From Deuterostichococcus epilithicus (Eukaryota; Chlorophyta; Trebouxiophyceae; Prasiolales; Stichococcaceae), in contig JAVTLE010000001.1 in NCBI GenBank assembly GCA_033439295.1, forward strand, positions 682,001-746,000: a stretch of 64,000 nucleotides of DNA. The letters are read 5' to 3'. Under the pieces are notes generated by a model, which was given only the letters and a program-made list of their open reading frames with translations, was not told where the DNA came from and did no database searches. How positions within the stretch are numbered: the stretch's first letter is position 1; each line of letters begins with the position of its first letter. Below, in pieces: positions 21,231-32,000 of the stretch. A program made the position numbers and the translations under genes.

Positions 21231-23907
21231 CTGCGCTGCTCGCGGCCCGATCTGCCTGCAGCTCAACGGGAAATCGACAATATCACAAGCCGTCACTGCG
21301 CCGTCAACAGGACGTGCCGATCACGAGGACTAATCGAGCGAGGTCATTGAGCCGCATAAAACGTGTACTGCAACAAACCTGTTTCGCGGCGTGCAATTGC
21401 GAGCTTGGCAGCCCGTGCTGCGCCATGCTGTGATCGTAAAACCTGAAGCTGGTTCCGTTCTGGAGCTCGAGTACACAGCAGGTGCACCAACTGATAGCAA
21501 GCATGGTTGCCCCAGCACATCCACGATATGTGAAGAATACATAACACATTGCTTCTCCGCCTTGTCGCGGTTTCGCGGGGTTCTCGGCCGGTCATCATGC
21601 CGACGACCGAAGAACCGTTCACCGAGCCGCGATGGAAGATGCCAGGGTGATTAGAATTCAGTACGAATTAGACCTTGTGCTGGAAGCTGTTGATCTCGAG
21701 GTCGGTGAGTGCTCGTAGCAGGCATGGTCGCTAGATGTCGCACAGCCGCTGCCCTTCCCGAGTGTGTGCGTCAGCGCCTGACGAGATACATCTGAGCTTT
21801 GCGAATGTCTTCATGATGAACCTGTGGAGCCGCTGGCTGAGGAGTCTAGCCCGAGGCAGGCAGCATCGCCGTTGTCCATGGTTAGTTGACCGGCATGATG
21901 GTGCTTCGGACCCAAATGCAGCCAACATTGGCATGCTTCTCGAGTAAAGCGTGGTCACTTTGTTGTCACAGATACACCGGTCGCATCAGGGGTGGCGGCG
22001 AGACTTTCGGCAGAACGCCGGTAATGGCGCAGTGGGAGGCGGCGGAGCCACCGGAGGACAGCTTTCTGTACACTCGCTCCAGGGTGCGCTGCCTCCTCCA
22101 TCATGCCTAGCTGTGATCGCATGCAACGTCTCATAACACTCGCCTGCTGAGCAGACTAACCATGCAGGGCACGCTGCGCAGCGAGTGGACCTCGCAGCAT
22201 TATCGATGTCATGCATGTATGTTCGGCCGTGGCGGCAATTGGAAGGATAGATTCAGCAAGGCGCTTTGCTAGATAGCAGTAGACATCTCGAGCCGATGTA
22301 ACACGCAGCCTGTAAGGTCGTGCATGTGCGAGGCCTTGTGTGTGACGTGGTCGATCAGAGGCCTGCATCCCCGCCACATGCGAACCTTCAGTTGCAGCCA
22401 TAGCGAACGCGCATTCATCCCTTCATTATTATACGATGTGAACCACGGGGACGGAAAACCACCATACAGCCGTATAACGCCTGCGTGACTCCAGCCAGGC
22501 GTGTTTCTGCAGTAAAGGTTTCTGCTGGAAGCTTTTGCATACAACCTGACACGTCCGCGTCCGCTTATTGCAAGGCAGTTCGAGATGCGCACCGCACAAT
22601 AGCTGCAGGCGCTGCCGGAGACATCAGCGACTGACACGGCGGCGCACAATGTGTGCAATTCCGCAGAGGCGCATGGGCCGACAGGCCACAATGCATCAGC
22701 CGGTAGACCGGCATGCTCTTGATATCTGATATTGCGACCAAACTTTATGCAGCAAACGTGATGAGCAAGCTGCCGTGCTCCATCCACCCGCATATATAGC
22801 ACGCCGCTGCCATGTTGCGTTGCTGGCCCCGTATCGCGTGCGCTTCAAAGGCCAATGCCCCACGCAGTGCAGATGTCACATGATGACCGGTCTCGCACTT
22901 GACAACGATAGCTTCGGAGCTGATCTGCTGTACCAACGTGACGTGAACAGAGCATCATGGTTGGACGAGCGCACCATTGCAGTCGAGGGCATTGGTACAG
23001 CCTGACCCGAGCTCCCCCAGCTGCATGAGGCATCATGTCATATCAAAGAGACTTGGAACTGGTGCACAGCATTGACTTGACACTGTCACATATCAAAAAA
23101 TACGACGCTGCCGCTACGCTGCAACGCCACCCGCATGGCACAGTGGCCTTGCTTGCAGCTCCATACATGCGGGTGCGTGCCTGTGGCCAGCGATTAGTAA
23201 TTAAGAGCAGTATCATCCTTGCACACAGAGAAGACAGTTCTCACTGCAGCAACAGGGGAAGCAAATACGGCCACCAACAGGACGATGAACAGCGGCCACA
23301 GCGAGGGCCATTATTATGGCGGCCCCTGGCAGCAGCAGTTGCTTTGTGGCCATGCTAATTCAGCAAGCGGCACACAACGAAAATGGGGGTTCAGGCAGCT
23401 CAAGTGGTTGCTCAGGTTGCATCCTCGGCACTGACTTGACGCCCTCCGAAATTTTCATCCACGAGGCTACGTACAATCTGGCAACGAACATTTCATGATC
23501 CAACATCCTCAATCGGCACATGTTCCTAACATGAAACAACACGGCTTTGGTGCTCATCTAATGAAGTGTATGTGACACTACCCCAGCCAAGACAAGCACG
23601 ACGCCAAGCTCGGTAACCAAGTACGTAGCGACATTAGAGTGAATGAGTATGACTTGCAGACTCCACCAACTATACAATACACTATGATACGACACAATAC
23701 ACTATACACTGTACAATACGGTGACTGTAGGGCAGATAATTCCCTGCTGCAACATCGGCAGTCAGAGCGACGCCAGGTGACCGATCAGTATTCGTCGGCC
23801 TGGTCCTGACTCATGAGCTCAAAGTTGACTGCAGACGCCCATCTCGCCTTGCCAGTATGCATAGCACAGCCATGACTTGCGACTGTCGAGTTCCGTCAAG
23901 GTTGCCG
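21231..23907. other. 2.7 kb without a supportable gene
   Basis: It may hold upstream exons and the promoter of PIF1 near its left side; a candidate open stretch at 21683-21710 could not be placed. Otherwise I see only anonymous short frames, including a 177-codon minus frame at 22269-22802 with no domain. 22790-22800 reads gcatatatagc, TATA-like, but nothing credible follows. 23670-23736 is AT-rich with repeated acaatacact units. Confidence 0.5.
23670..23736. repeat. AT-rich low-complexity patch with acaatacact units
   Basis: ctatacaatacacta, acacaatacactatacact and gtacaatac follow each other, a degenerate 10-12 bp repeat that stands out from the GC-rich surroundings. Confidence 0.7.
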
Positions 23908-25110
23908 TCATGCCTCGTAGCGCGATGGGTCCCGCAGCCACAGCTTCAGCACCGCACGGCCCTCTGCCCACGAGGAGTTGATGGAGATGTGCTCCGTCAG
24001 CTCGTACTGTTGCGGCTCCAGAATGCCTGCATGACCAAAGATGCGCTGGCCCGGTGTGTGGCTCAAGGCGTTCATCTCAAAAAACGAACTTTACAGTCAG
24101 GATTTAGGGCTCAGGCACCGCGGTCTACTGTTTGCCAGCCGTGTGATCCTGCAGCACCATGCATCTGGCTGCGGCATCCGGTCGACTCCTCAGCATGCCG
24201 TGCTGGGACACCGTCCATGGAGGCGCCTTGCTAAGTTGCCACGCAGCTGCTGACTGAGCCTCTGACATAGCAGTGGGTGGCGGCTGTGCGCCTGGGCATC
24301 CCTGACACGACAGTGATGCAGCAGGGCGGCATCCGGTGATGCTCAGGGAAATGAGAGGCCCAGCAGCGCGCACCGGTGAGCTGCCCGCGGATGTGTTGCA
24401 GCAACATGTCCGGATCTCGGTCCATGTCCCAGGACTCAGTGTCCTGCGGAGCCCATACTGGAGAAGCTGCAGTAATGCTCGATGCAACTGAAAGTGCGCC
24501 CAAGCTGGACCATGCTCGAGGCCAATGAGCCATTCGACTAAGGGAGCCTGACGAGGCAATGCACACGTCCGGAGTTGATGCACGATGCGCGCAGGGAAAG
24601 AGGCAGGAAGGGGTGTCCGGGCACTCACGCAGCACCAGAAGCAGCAACAGCACCACTGCAGCAGGCCCAGCCACGTTGCATAGTGAAGCGACCGCTGCAG
24701 CCGCTCGTACAGCTGTGGCGGCAGCGGATGCCTGCACAGTTTGACGACAATGCGCTTAAGATTCCTGTAGAGAGTGAGCGGCTGGCATGCCAGCTGTGTG
24801 CACGCAGCCAATGCTGGCAGTGCTGGTGCATACAGGCCCAACAGCATCACGCTGCGCTTAAGCAGTGACAGGCCAGAGGTGGAGGGCTTCTAGGGTCGCT
24901 TCTTTGAGGCGATGCTGGCTCGCAGCGCCTGTGTCGCACGCTGACTACTACCCAGCCACGTCACGACGCTCCCCCTGCTCACCTTGTCTGCGTGTACTGT
25001 GTGAAGATGTCTTGCTGGCCCTTGTGTAGTAGGCTCACATCGAGCTCTCTGTCAAGTGCTGTCACGAACACGTACTCTCCTGTTGCGTACACCTTAATCA
25101 GCAGCGCCAT
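23908..25110 (-). CDS. Unrecognised 150-aa protein, four exons
   Basis: Family not recognised. Exons 24983-25110, 24629-24764, 24374-24443 and 23908-24026 join with matching phases to 453 nt including the stop. The N-terminus is MALLIKVYATGEYVFVTAL, then a charged DRELDVSLLHKGQQDIF stretch, a basic patch (NLKRIVVKLCR), an aromatic segment with a striking Cys cluster (QWCCCCFWCC), an acidic DTESWDMDRDPDM block and a C-terminus LTEHISINSSWAEGRAVLK...DPSRYEA. No signal peptide is seen, and the Cys cluster is flanked by hydrophobic residues but short for a membrane span. The last two exons look the most convincing; the second could be read in another frame that gives a Leu-rich run. Confidence 0.6.
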
Positions 25111-25875
25111 TGCACCGGAAGTCAGCTTCACACCGCGTTATGATGGTGCACGACGCGGTGTGGTGTGGTGAAAAAGAGTGAAGGAACGTGAGTACAGAAT
25201 CTGCTCGCTAAGTGGCACTGTATCTTTGTTCACCGCCTGCACCACCAATTTGCTCCGGAACGACGTACACACGTGGCTGCCGACGCAGGAGCTGACCCTA
25301 TTCTAGTAGTTCCCCCCCATTCATGCATTCATGCATAACAGTGGGAGCAGAACGCAGAGGTCATCAGCTGGCACCAGCTGCTGCGCAAACTCCAGAGTCG
25401 TGCTGACTGAGGTTTCTAGCTGGCTGGGGCCTGTGCAGGAAGGAACGTCAGCTGCGGCGCTCTCAGCTTGGATTGCTGGTCGCCAGATGCCAGCCCTCGC
25501 AGAGCCTGCAGTCGGCTGCTACAGCATCAGCCACACAACTCCCGACTCTCGGGCGCACCTGCGCGTCGTGCTTCAGTCACATGCACCGAAAAGGCTGCTC
25601 GCAGGAGCGGCCCAGGCGCCAAGCGACCATCCACGTCTTCGCCGGCGAGGTGCGCTTCTCCGAGTTGACTGCCACTTCTGTTGGCGCACAGGACGATGTA
25701 GCTGAGGCGACCTGCAGAATTCATCACACAGCGCTCAAGGGCCGCCGGCATCCTCACGCAGGCTGCCAGGGAAGCGCAGCCATCAAGCGCAGCTGCAGAG
25801 CCACAGCGGGCGGCATCAGATAAGGCGTGCATAGGATGCGGCGCGAATTACCTGCTGTTTTACTTCCTACGCGTC
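25111..25875. other. Divergent spacer without recognised gene
   Basis: 0.76 kb between two divergently read genes, probably promoters. A 124-codon plus frame at 25331-25705 has no motif and unconvincing composition. Confidence 0.45.
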
Positions 25876-26551
25876 ATGTCGCAGCACACGGGCACTGGTG
25901 CATTGCTTTGCTTCGCCTGCGGCAGGAGCTGCGGCACATTGCAAAGCCGCTCCGCCAGTGCGCCTCTTGACTGCAACGTTTGCAATCGACCAGCACTCCA
26001 TTATGAAGATCAAGAGGGTGTGGGATCAAAACTGACAGTCCCAGGTGCGCCTCAGCACTGCAGACGGCAGCAGCCGCACCTCACGATAACCTGCTTCGGC
26101 CTGGTTTCTTTGGCCCAGACTGAACCCATGCCATTATGTTGCAGGCTCGATGAAAACGAGCATGCGCCAACAGACAAGCCTCGCACCTGCTACAGCTGCG
26201 GACAGCTGCTACGCGGCCATCTTCCATGTGGACTGCAAGCTACTCGGCGGCCAAAGGGCGCAAATGCCTGGCATGCAACGCCAAGCAGCAGCGTGGGTAC
26301 AGAAGGCGGGCTGCAGTGGTTCCAGAGGCCAAGCGGTGCAGCCATTGCAGGGAGGCGCGGCCGGCGGCGCAGTTTTCGCAGAGCAGGCAGTCAGCCGATG
26401 GTCTGACCGCCGTCTGCAGCCAGTGCTGGAATGCGTATCACCGGGGCCATAAACAGCCTGCCAGCAGCGTGCCAAGGCTGCAAAGTCGTGCGGTATGTGC
26501 AAGCGCAGCTTGCCAGCCGCCGACTTCACACCACTGTAAGGTGTGCCTCGA
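25876..26551 (+). pseudogene. Cys-pair (zinc-ribbon-like) repeat gene with disturbed frames
   Basis: Repeated CxxC motifs spaced like small zinc-binding modules: CYSC at 26188, CLAC at 26265, CSHC at 26337, CSQC at 26414 and CGMC at 26489. One module is complete: KRCSHCREARPAAQF, then SADGLTAVCSQC, the C-x2-C...F...DGL...C-x2-C pattern seen in small DNA-associated zinc ribbons of algae and large viruses. The preceding module (RTCYSCGQLLR..., then GRKCLAC) aligns well to it, but its two halves lie in frames one base apart near 26215. The last module (SCGMCKRSLPAADFTPL) is in a third frame. No plausible introns explain this. Either the gene is decaying or the sequence has small indels. The possible start at 25876 is weak. 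Host gene, function unknown. Confidence 0.5.
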
Positions 26552-27007
26552 GGTTTACCCCTGTAGTGTAACCTGTGGTGTCTTCATGGTGGTCGGCGTC
26601 ACATATGTGATGGCCTAGAGCTTCGAGTTGGCGAGTGGACTCCTATACGACATAGTGCCTGTCCATATTAGGTAGCATCCTCTTGGGGAGTTGTGGCGGG
26701 ACCATCGGTCCGCACTGCGGAAGTTGCTGCTGATTGTGTGTCCAGGAACCTGGATGGCCTCCATAACTGGTGCAAAGCGTGCACAATGGTCTTTGGGAGC
26801 CTGAGGCGACGGCAAGCGCGCGCTGCCCCAGGACAGGTGCCATGACGGTGACCCGCCAATCGCCACAATTGCAAGAGGGCTTGGATCGGACGTCAACGAG
26901 GCTTGTGAAACGACCCAGCAGGCGTCTGTACGCGTCGCTGCAGCAGCTTGTCGGTGCAGCCAAAGTGCAAAACGGAGATGTGATAGACGGAACAATAGGA
27001 AAGTCGT
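26552..27007. other. Spacer left of tRNA-Ile without recognised gene
   Basis: About 0.45 kb of anonymous sequence with overlapping open frames on both strands that run into the tRNA gene. Nothing supportable was seen. Confidence 0.4.
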
Positions 27008-27081
27008 TGACCAAGGTGGGGCTTGAACCCACGACATTCAGTTTATTAGACTGACGCTCTAACCAACTGAGCTACCCGGTC
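27008..27081 (-). tRNA. tRNA-Ile(AAU)
   Basis: Full cloverleaf on the minus strand: acceptor gaccggg pairing with cttggtc, D-arm gctc...gagc, anticodon stem tcagt/actga with loop ctaataa giving anticodon AAU, and T-arm gtggg-ttcaagc-cccac. 74 nt, no intron. Identical to the copy at 28621 and read away from it. Confidence 0.97.
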
Positions 27082-27744
27082 GGTTCTCTTAAAACCCCAA
27101 GAAAGGATATTATATGGTGCAAACGTACGCTAGATAATTAGTTCGCGGGTTGCTTTGCTTTGGCGTTGGGTTTGGTGGATATGCTTATAGCACACTGCAT
27201 GCAACGGAACCAAACCCACGCCAGCTGCCAGACTCCGCCTGCCGACGACCGGACGACAGCCCACTGCCGTAGCCGGGTGCCGAAACTGATGAAGGCCCCT
27301 GGGCGGAGACGGACCTCCGCCACCCCTCTGGGGCCGCTCCTACTGCACAAAAATCTGATAGGACACTGCAGCAATGCGCTGCGGCCGGCCGCTGCACCTG
27401 CAGGGCAAGCTGCGGCCACGGCCGCTGTGCATGCTGCCCATGCGGGATGCGGCCCGCAACCAATCTGCGCCCATACAGCCACATTGCATGCGTGTCTGAC
27501 AGGCTGCTAGGCACACTAGGCGCCAAACCCCTCGCTCCACTCCCTGCTTACTGCGCTTGAGGGCAGACGTCCACCACTAGCAGGCGCCGCTGTCACACAG
27601 ACCTCGCTGTTGCGACTGGAATAAACACAGGGCACTTATAGGGGTGCTTCCTGATTACCTCTGGTAAGTCTGGCAGAACGGTCGAGATGCCTGCCGAGGA
27701 GTACTCGTACTAGGAAGAGGTCTCTGCGATCAAAGCTGATGGCC

Positions 27745-27970
27745 TGCCTAGTGCACTACTCCCGACCTTGCCGAAGACGGTAAGAGCTGGCGGTCCTGCT
27801 CCTCAGCCTGAGTCGGCCGCTAAGACTAGCGGCTAGCCGAGCCGTGGCACATTGACAGCAGCAACACGCGTGAAGTTGGTGTTGCCGTCATGCGTACTGG
27901 TCAGCAGGGCGCAGAGAACAGCACCCGCATCGGCCAGATGCTCGAGAAATGGATATGTGGGCAGAATCAA
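27745..27970 (+). repeat. Left arm of long imperfect inverted repeat
   Basis: Matches the reverse complement of 28008-28236 at roughly 75-80% over the arm by eye, with only about 37 nt between the arms. The best core is ggncagcagggcgcagagaa, identical in both except one base, followed by a conserved cagatgctcgag-like block. Confidence 0.8.
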
Positions 27971-28007
27971 CAACGCTGCCCGCCCTCCACATGGACTTCA
28001 GAGGGAT

Positions 28008-28236
28008 CTGCCCATTCTCGTTCATTTCCTCGAGCGTCTGGCGGCCAGAGCCTCTGCTGTTCTCTGCGCCCTGCTGGCCAATGCGTTTGACGGCACCACC
28101 GGCTTGACGCAATTGCTACTGTCGAAGTGCCACGGCTGGCCGCTAGTCTCAGCCACCGGCTCAGGCTAAGGAGCAGGGCTAGCGGCAGCCGCCGTCTCGG
28201 CAGGGCCCGGGCCTGCGCCTGCGCCTGGCGTAGCCC
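28008..28236 (-). repeat. Right arm of long imperfect inverted repeat
   Basis: Partner of 27745-27970. A transcript through both arms would fold into a hairpin of more than 200 bp. Substitutions are spread along the arms, so it is not a fresh duplication. Confidence 0.8.
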
Positions 28237-28620
28237 GCCTGCATCAATGGCGAGGGTGTGTGAACCCTTTAATTTGGCAGCAGGGGTGGGGTGCGCCAGG
28301 ACCACACAGAAAGGGCGGGCGAGCCCCTGTATCCTCAGCAAGCGCAAAGGTGCATGTTAGGCGCCCGGGGGGACGCGCACCACCAAAGCACATCAAACGA
28401 CCAGTTCTGTACGAGGAGGACAAAACGCCAATCAAATCAATAATACCACCACAACAAGCCGCGCATGCAATCACCAAACCCGCGCTAGCTGCTAGGCGCC
28501 GCCTGCCGATCGGACGACTGCTCTCTGGTGCAGCTGGCTGCTGACGACCAATCCCGTGCGATAATCCGTCCGGGGCGCGGCTTGCAACATAATACTTCGA
28601 TTGATGCGTTGTGAAGACGC

Positions 28621-28694
28621 GACCGGGTAGCTCAGTTGGTTAGAGCGTCAGTCTAATAAACTGAATGTCGTGGGTTCAAGCCCCACCTTGGTCA
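28621..28694 (+). tRNA. tRNA-Ile(AAU)
   Basis: Same 74-nt sequence as the minus-strand copy at 27008. Anticodon at 28655-28657. A TTTT pol III terminator follows at 28698-28701. Confidence 0.97.
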
Positions 28695-29006
28695 CGGTTT
28701 TCCACTGCCTACCTGTTGAGATCATCGCATTGTTCGAAATATTGTTCCAAACCACGAAAGGACTCCAGTTCCCCTGAGCTAATTACTTTTTGGCGTATTG
28801 TATCTGCCGGCCATTGTACAGGTAGGTGGCGTACCGAGAACGCACAACCAGTTAGTGTCTCACTCCAGCGTTTGCCCCCAAATTCTCCAGTAACAGTTTG
28901 CTGGGTGGCTCCTGCATACTCTCATGTCGCAACAAAATGGCACGCCGAGCTTCTGAAGCAATTTCGTGCAGTTCACACTGCCCTCGGATGGCACCACCGC
29001 CGGCAA
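28695..29006. other. Spacer: tRNA terminator and OGDH 3' UTR
   Basis: 312 bp between the tRNA-Ile and the OGDH stop. Apart from the TTTT run just after the tRNA I see no feature. Confidence 0.5.
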
Positions 29007-32000
29007 CTATCCTGCCAGCGCGGCGTCAATGAGCTCAGCAGTCTCCGCCCGGTGAATGGCCAGCGATGCTGTCGCAGGCGACGCTGCGGCCGGTCGCCCA
29101 ACATATCGCACTAACCTCGCCTGCGCACATGACTTCGCACTCGTCAGCTTCGCGAGCCTCTCTGCGGCAGCACAGCAACAGTTGTGGCCCGAGCAGGAGC
29201 ACAGTTCCCACTCGTTGCATTGCGAGACTGGCAAGCTGCAACTTGATGTGTGCAACATCATTTGACATGTACCCCTGCTGTCCTAGTCGGTCAACTTACA
29301 GCAGCTTGGCCGAGCCAGATGTTGCTGTTGTGGGGTTTCCAGGTCTTGAGGCGGCTCCCAAGGGCTCGGCTCGAGCAACGTGCAGCTGGTCCGTGATCCA
29401 AGTTGATCGTCCAGAAATCGCGCCTGGGCGGCGGATGTATCGCCGAGCTGCGGCCGCAGCGCAGTCTCCAGCCGCGGCTTGACGAAGCTCCAGGCGCCCA
29501 TGTTCTTGGGCTCCTCCTGGCACCACACCACCTCCGCATTCGGGTAGCCGCCAATCACCTGCGGATGGAGAAAGCGAAGTGTGATCACATCTTGAGAATC
29601 TGGCCAAGGCTGCTGTGGCGTGAGTCCTCCTGATGCACACCACCTGTTTAGGATCCAGCGGATGGTGCTTGCATGTGCATGTTGGAAGAAAGCAAGCCTG
29701 CTGCACTTACTGCTGGATACGCTTGCAGTATCAAGAGTATGAAGTGTGGCAGCTCGCTCACCTTGGGTGCAGGTGCGACAGCCAGCTGGCCAAGCCGGTT
29801 CAAAACAGTACCAAGTTCCTCATGCCAGTGGGCCAGGGCCAGCTCAGGCCAAGGACGAAACCCAACCTGGAGGGTGGTTCAGAAGCACGCACCCGGGTGA
29901 TGAGGTCGTGCGGGAAGGGCGCCAGCTGCTCCAGCCGCACCAGCACGATGTCCCGGATGCGGCGCGCCTGCCGCATCCTCGACAGCGTGTAGTACATCTG
30001 TTCAGTAACGAAGCCGAGTGAGTCAGACCCACCGTACTTGAAGATGCCCGTCACCAGACCACGATTGGAGACCAAGGCTTTGTGTGCTTGGCGAAATATG
30101 CCATGTGCTTGACATGGTGGGGGAGCACCAGCGGTATGACATTTTCAGAGAGCAGATGCCGAAGGCGCGGGGAGCCCACCGCGCCAGACACCAGGAGCAC
30201 GCGGCGGATGCGGTCGGGCGGCAGCAGGAAGCGCTCGCCGGTGGTGGGGTGCCGTGCCAGGTGCCGCGTGTTGTCCGACGCCTTGCTGTCGTCGATCACG
30301 CGATTGAAGAATCGACCGGTGGTGAAGTCCTGCCGCAGATTGCGGCACCCTCAAAGGTGTATGGATCAATGTGAACGAACAGACCTGACGACTCTTGTCA
30401 ATGCAATGCATGTTGGTGCACGGCTCTAGGTCGGGAGGTTTTCCACGACTCAGGATTGATGCGACCTGTCGAATGTTGCAGCCCATCCAAGCAACGCATG
30501 CTTTGCGGCAGTCGAGCAGCGAGCGAGACAAACCCGGGCACCTGCAATGCTGAGGTGGCACGCCGGTGGTGCAGCAGCCACTTGGGCGTGGCCAGCACCA
30601 GCGGCTTGGCAAAGGGCCGGTTCATCTGCCGCCGCAGCACGTGAAACAGCTGCAGGCAGGACACAGACACGATTTCAGGCACACAAAGGTTGCCAGACTG
30701 TGCAAGCTTTTGCTCGACTCCAATAGAGTGTGGCAACAAGCATTGCTGTTCAGGCGCCATGTTGCTGCAGGCCACAAATCTGGCTGCAGGGCTAGCAGTC
30801 GACTCAGCTGGGCATCAGGCCTGGGCCCAGCGCAGCCAGCCATGTCGCATCTGGTGCAGGCGGCAACAGCTCCCAGAAACAGACCAGCGGACCAGAATGG
30901 GCTCCAATAGCAGCTCGCGAGCTCGCCTGCGCGGGCGTGGTGGCGTTGACAACAAACAGGTTGGCTGAGGCCTCGGCATTGCGACGCAGCCACTGCGTCA
31001 TGAGCCTCTCCCACACCTCCGCTGTCACCGCCTCGTGCGGCTGCAGGCGCCAATGAAAATCAAGGTTCAGGGTTGCACTAGGTCGCGAGAACGTTCGACA
31101 GGCTTGAGCTTGCGCACTTGCGGCACCGTGGCGTTTGTGTCGGGGCGCCATTGGGACCTCCCAACAGCAAGGTCGCTTCCGCAGTGCAGCAGCTTATGCG
31201 CCGGAGTATGCCATGCTGCCACCGTCGTCAGATCCTCATGCAGAGACCGTCGGCGAAGAGCATGCTGGGCCACAGAAAACCTCACCTGAAGCCCCATCTC
31301 GGCCCACAGCGAGCCGGCCGTCTCCGTGGTGCGGCTGCCGGGTTGCAGCGCACTGGTCTGCAGCAGCGCTGCCGCCTCCGCCTGGCTCAGCTGGCCGCCG
31401 TGCGCCCTTGCCAGCGCCTGCGCACCATGTGCTCTGAAGGAACGAGGAAGTTCGAGAGGGATGCGCTCACGCTTCGCCGGCAAGACCGAGCTGCCGCATT
31501 CGCTGTCATCGACTTCCCACCCTGCGCCCTGCTAGCGCAACATACAGGATCTGCCGAGCTTGGGCGGCAGGAAGCATGCTATGCCGGCGAAGCCGCCGCC
31601 CCTCCCTGCGTCAGCTGACCCTGTGCGCCCTTGCCATCGCGTGCACAAGCCTTGAAGGTCGGGCTGCACGACAAGGTGCAGAGGCACGCAATGGCACTGC
31701 GGGCGTGCCGGCGTCTCGATCAGATTCAACTGCCATCGCCCCCCAGGCAGGGCATTGACCAATTCATTGCAGCGAGGCCAGAAGGCCCCAAGGACGAAGA
31801 GGAAGCCTGGGGCACCCGAGAGGGGGCATCAGGTGCGGCGCACGTCTGCTGCCGCTGCCCCGCCACCGAGTCGCAGCAGACATGTGCAGGCAGTCAGAGG
31901 ACACAATCGAACCCAGACCCCAGGGCACCTCGAAGGCGGCGCGCATCTGGCGCCGCTGAGAGAACGGCCCCGTGCCCGAGAAGGGGATCGTGCAACCGCC

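Larger units (their letters stand above)
27082..28620. other. Region between two divergent identical tRNA-Ile genes
   Basis: 1.5 kb holding a long imperfect inverted repeat (separate entries) and no supportable protein gene. The bases just upstream of the two tRNAs are partly alike (ttgcaccatataatatc versus ttgcaacataatacttc), so the mirror symmetry may once have reached the tRNAs. Confidence 0.55.

Noticed and set aside
22269-22802. A 177-codon open frame on the minus strand
   Set aside because: No motif, no homology I can recall, odd composition; chance frame in a quiet region.
26770-27054. Plus-strand frame ending VGLEPTTFSLLD
   Set aside because: This is the familiar false translation of a tRNA gene read on the wrong strand (tRNA-Ile at 27008-27081).
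27745-28236. Inverted repeat as terminal inverted repeats of a DNA transposon or as a retroelement fragment
   Set aside because: Only 37 nt lie between the arms, no transposase or target-site duplication is visible, and the short open frames match nothing I recognise.
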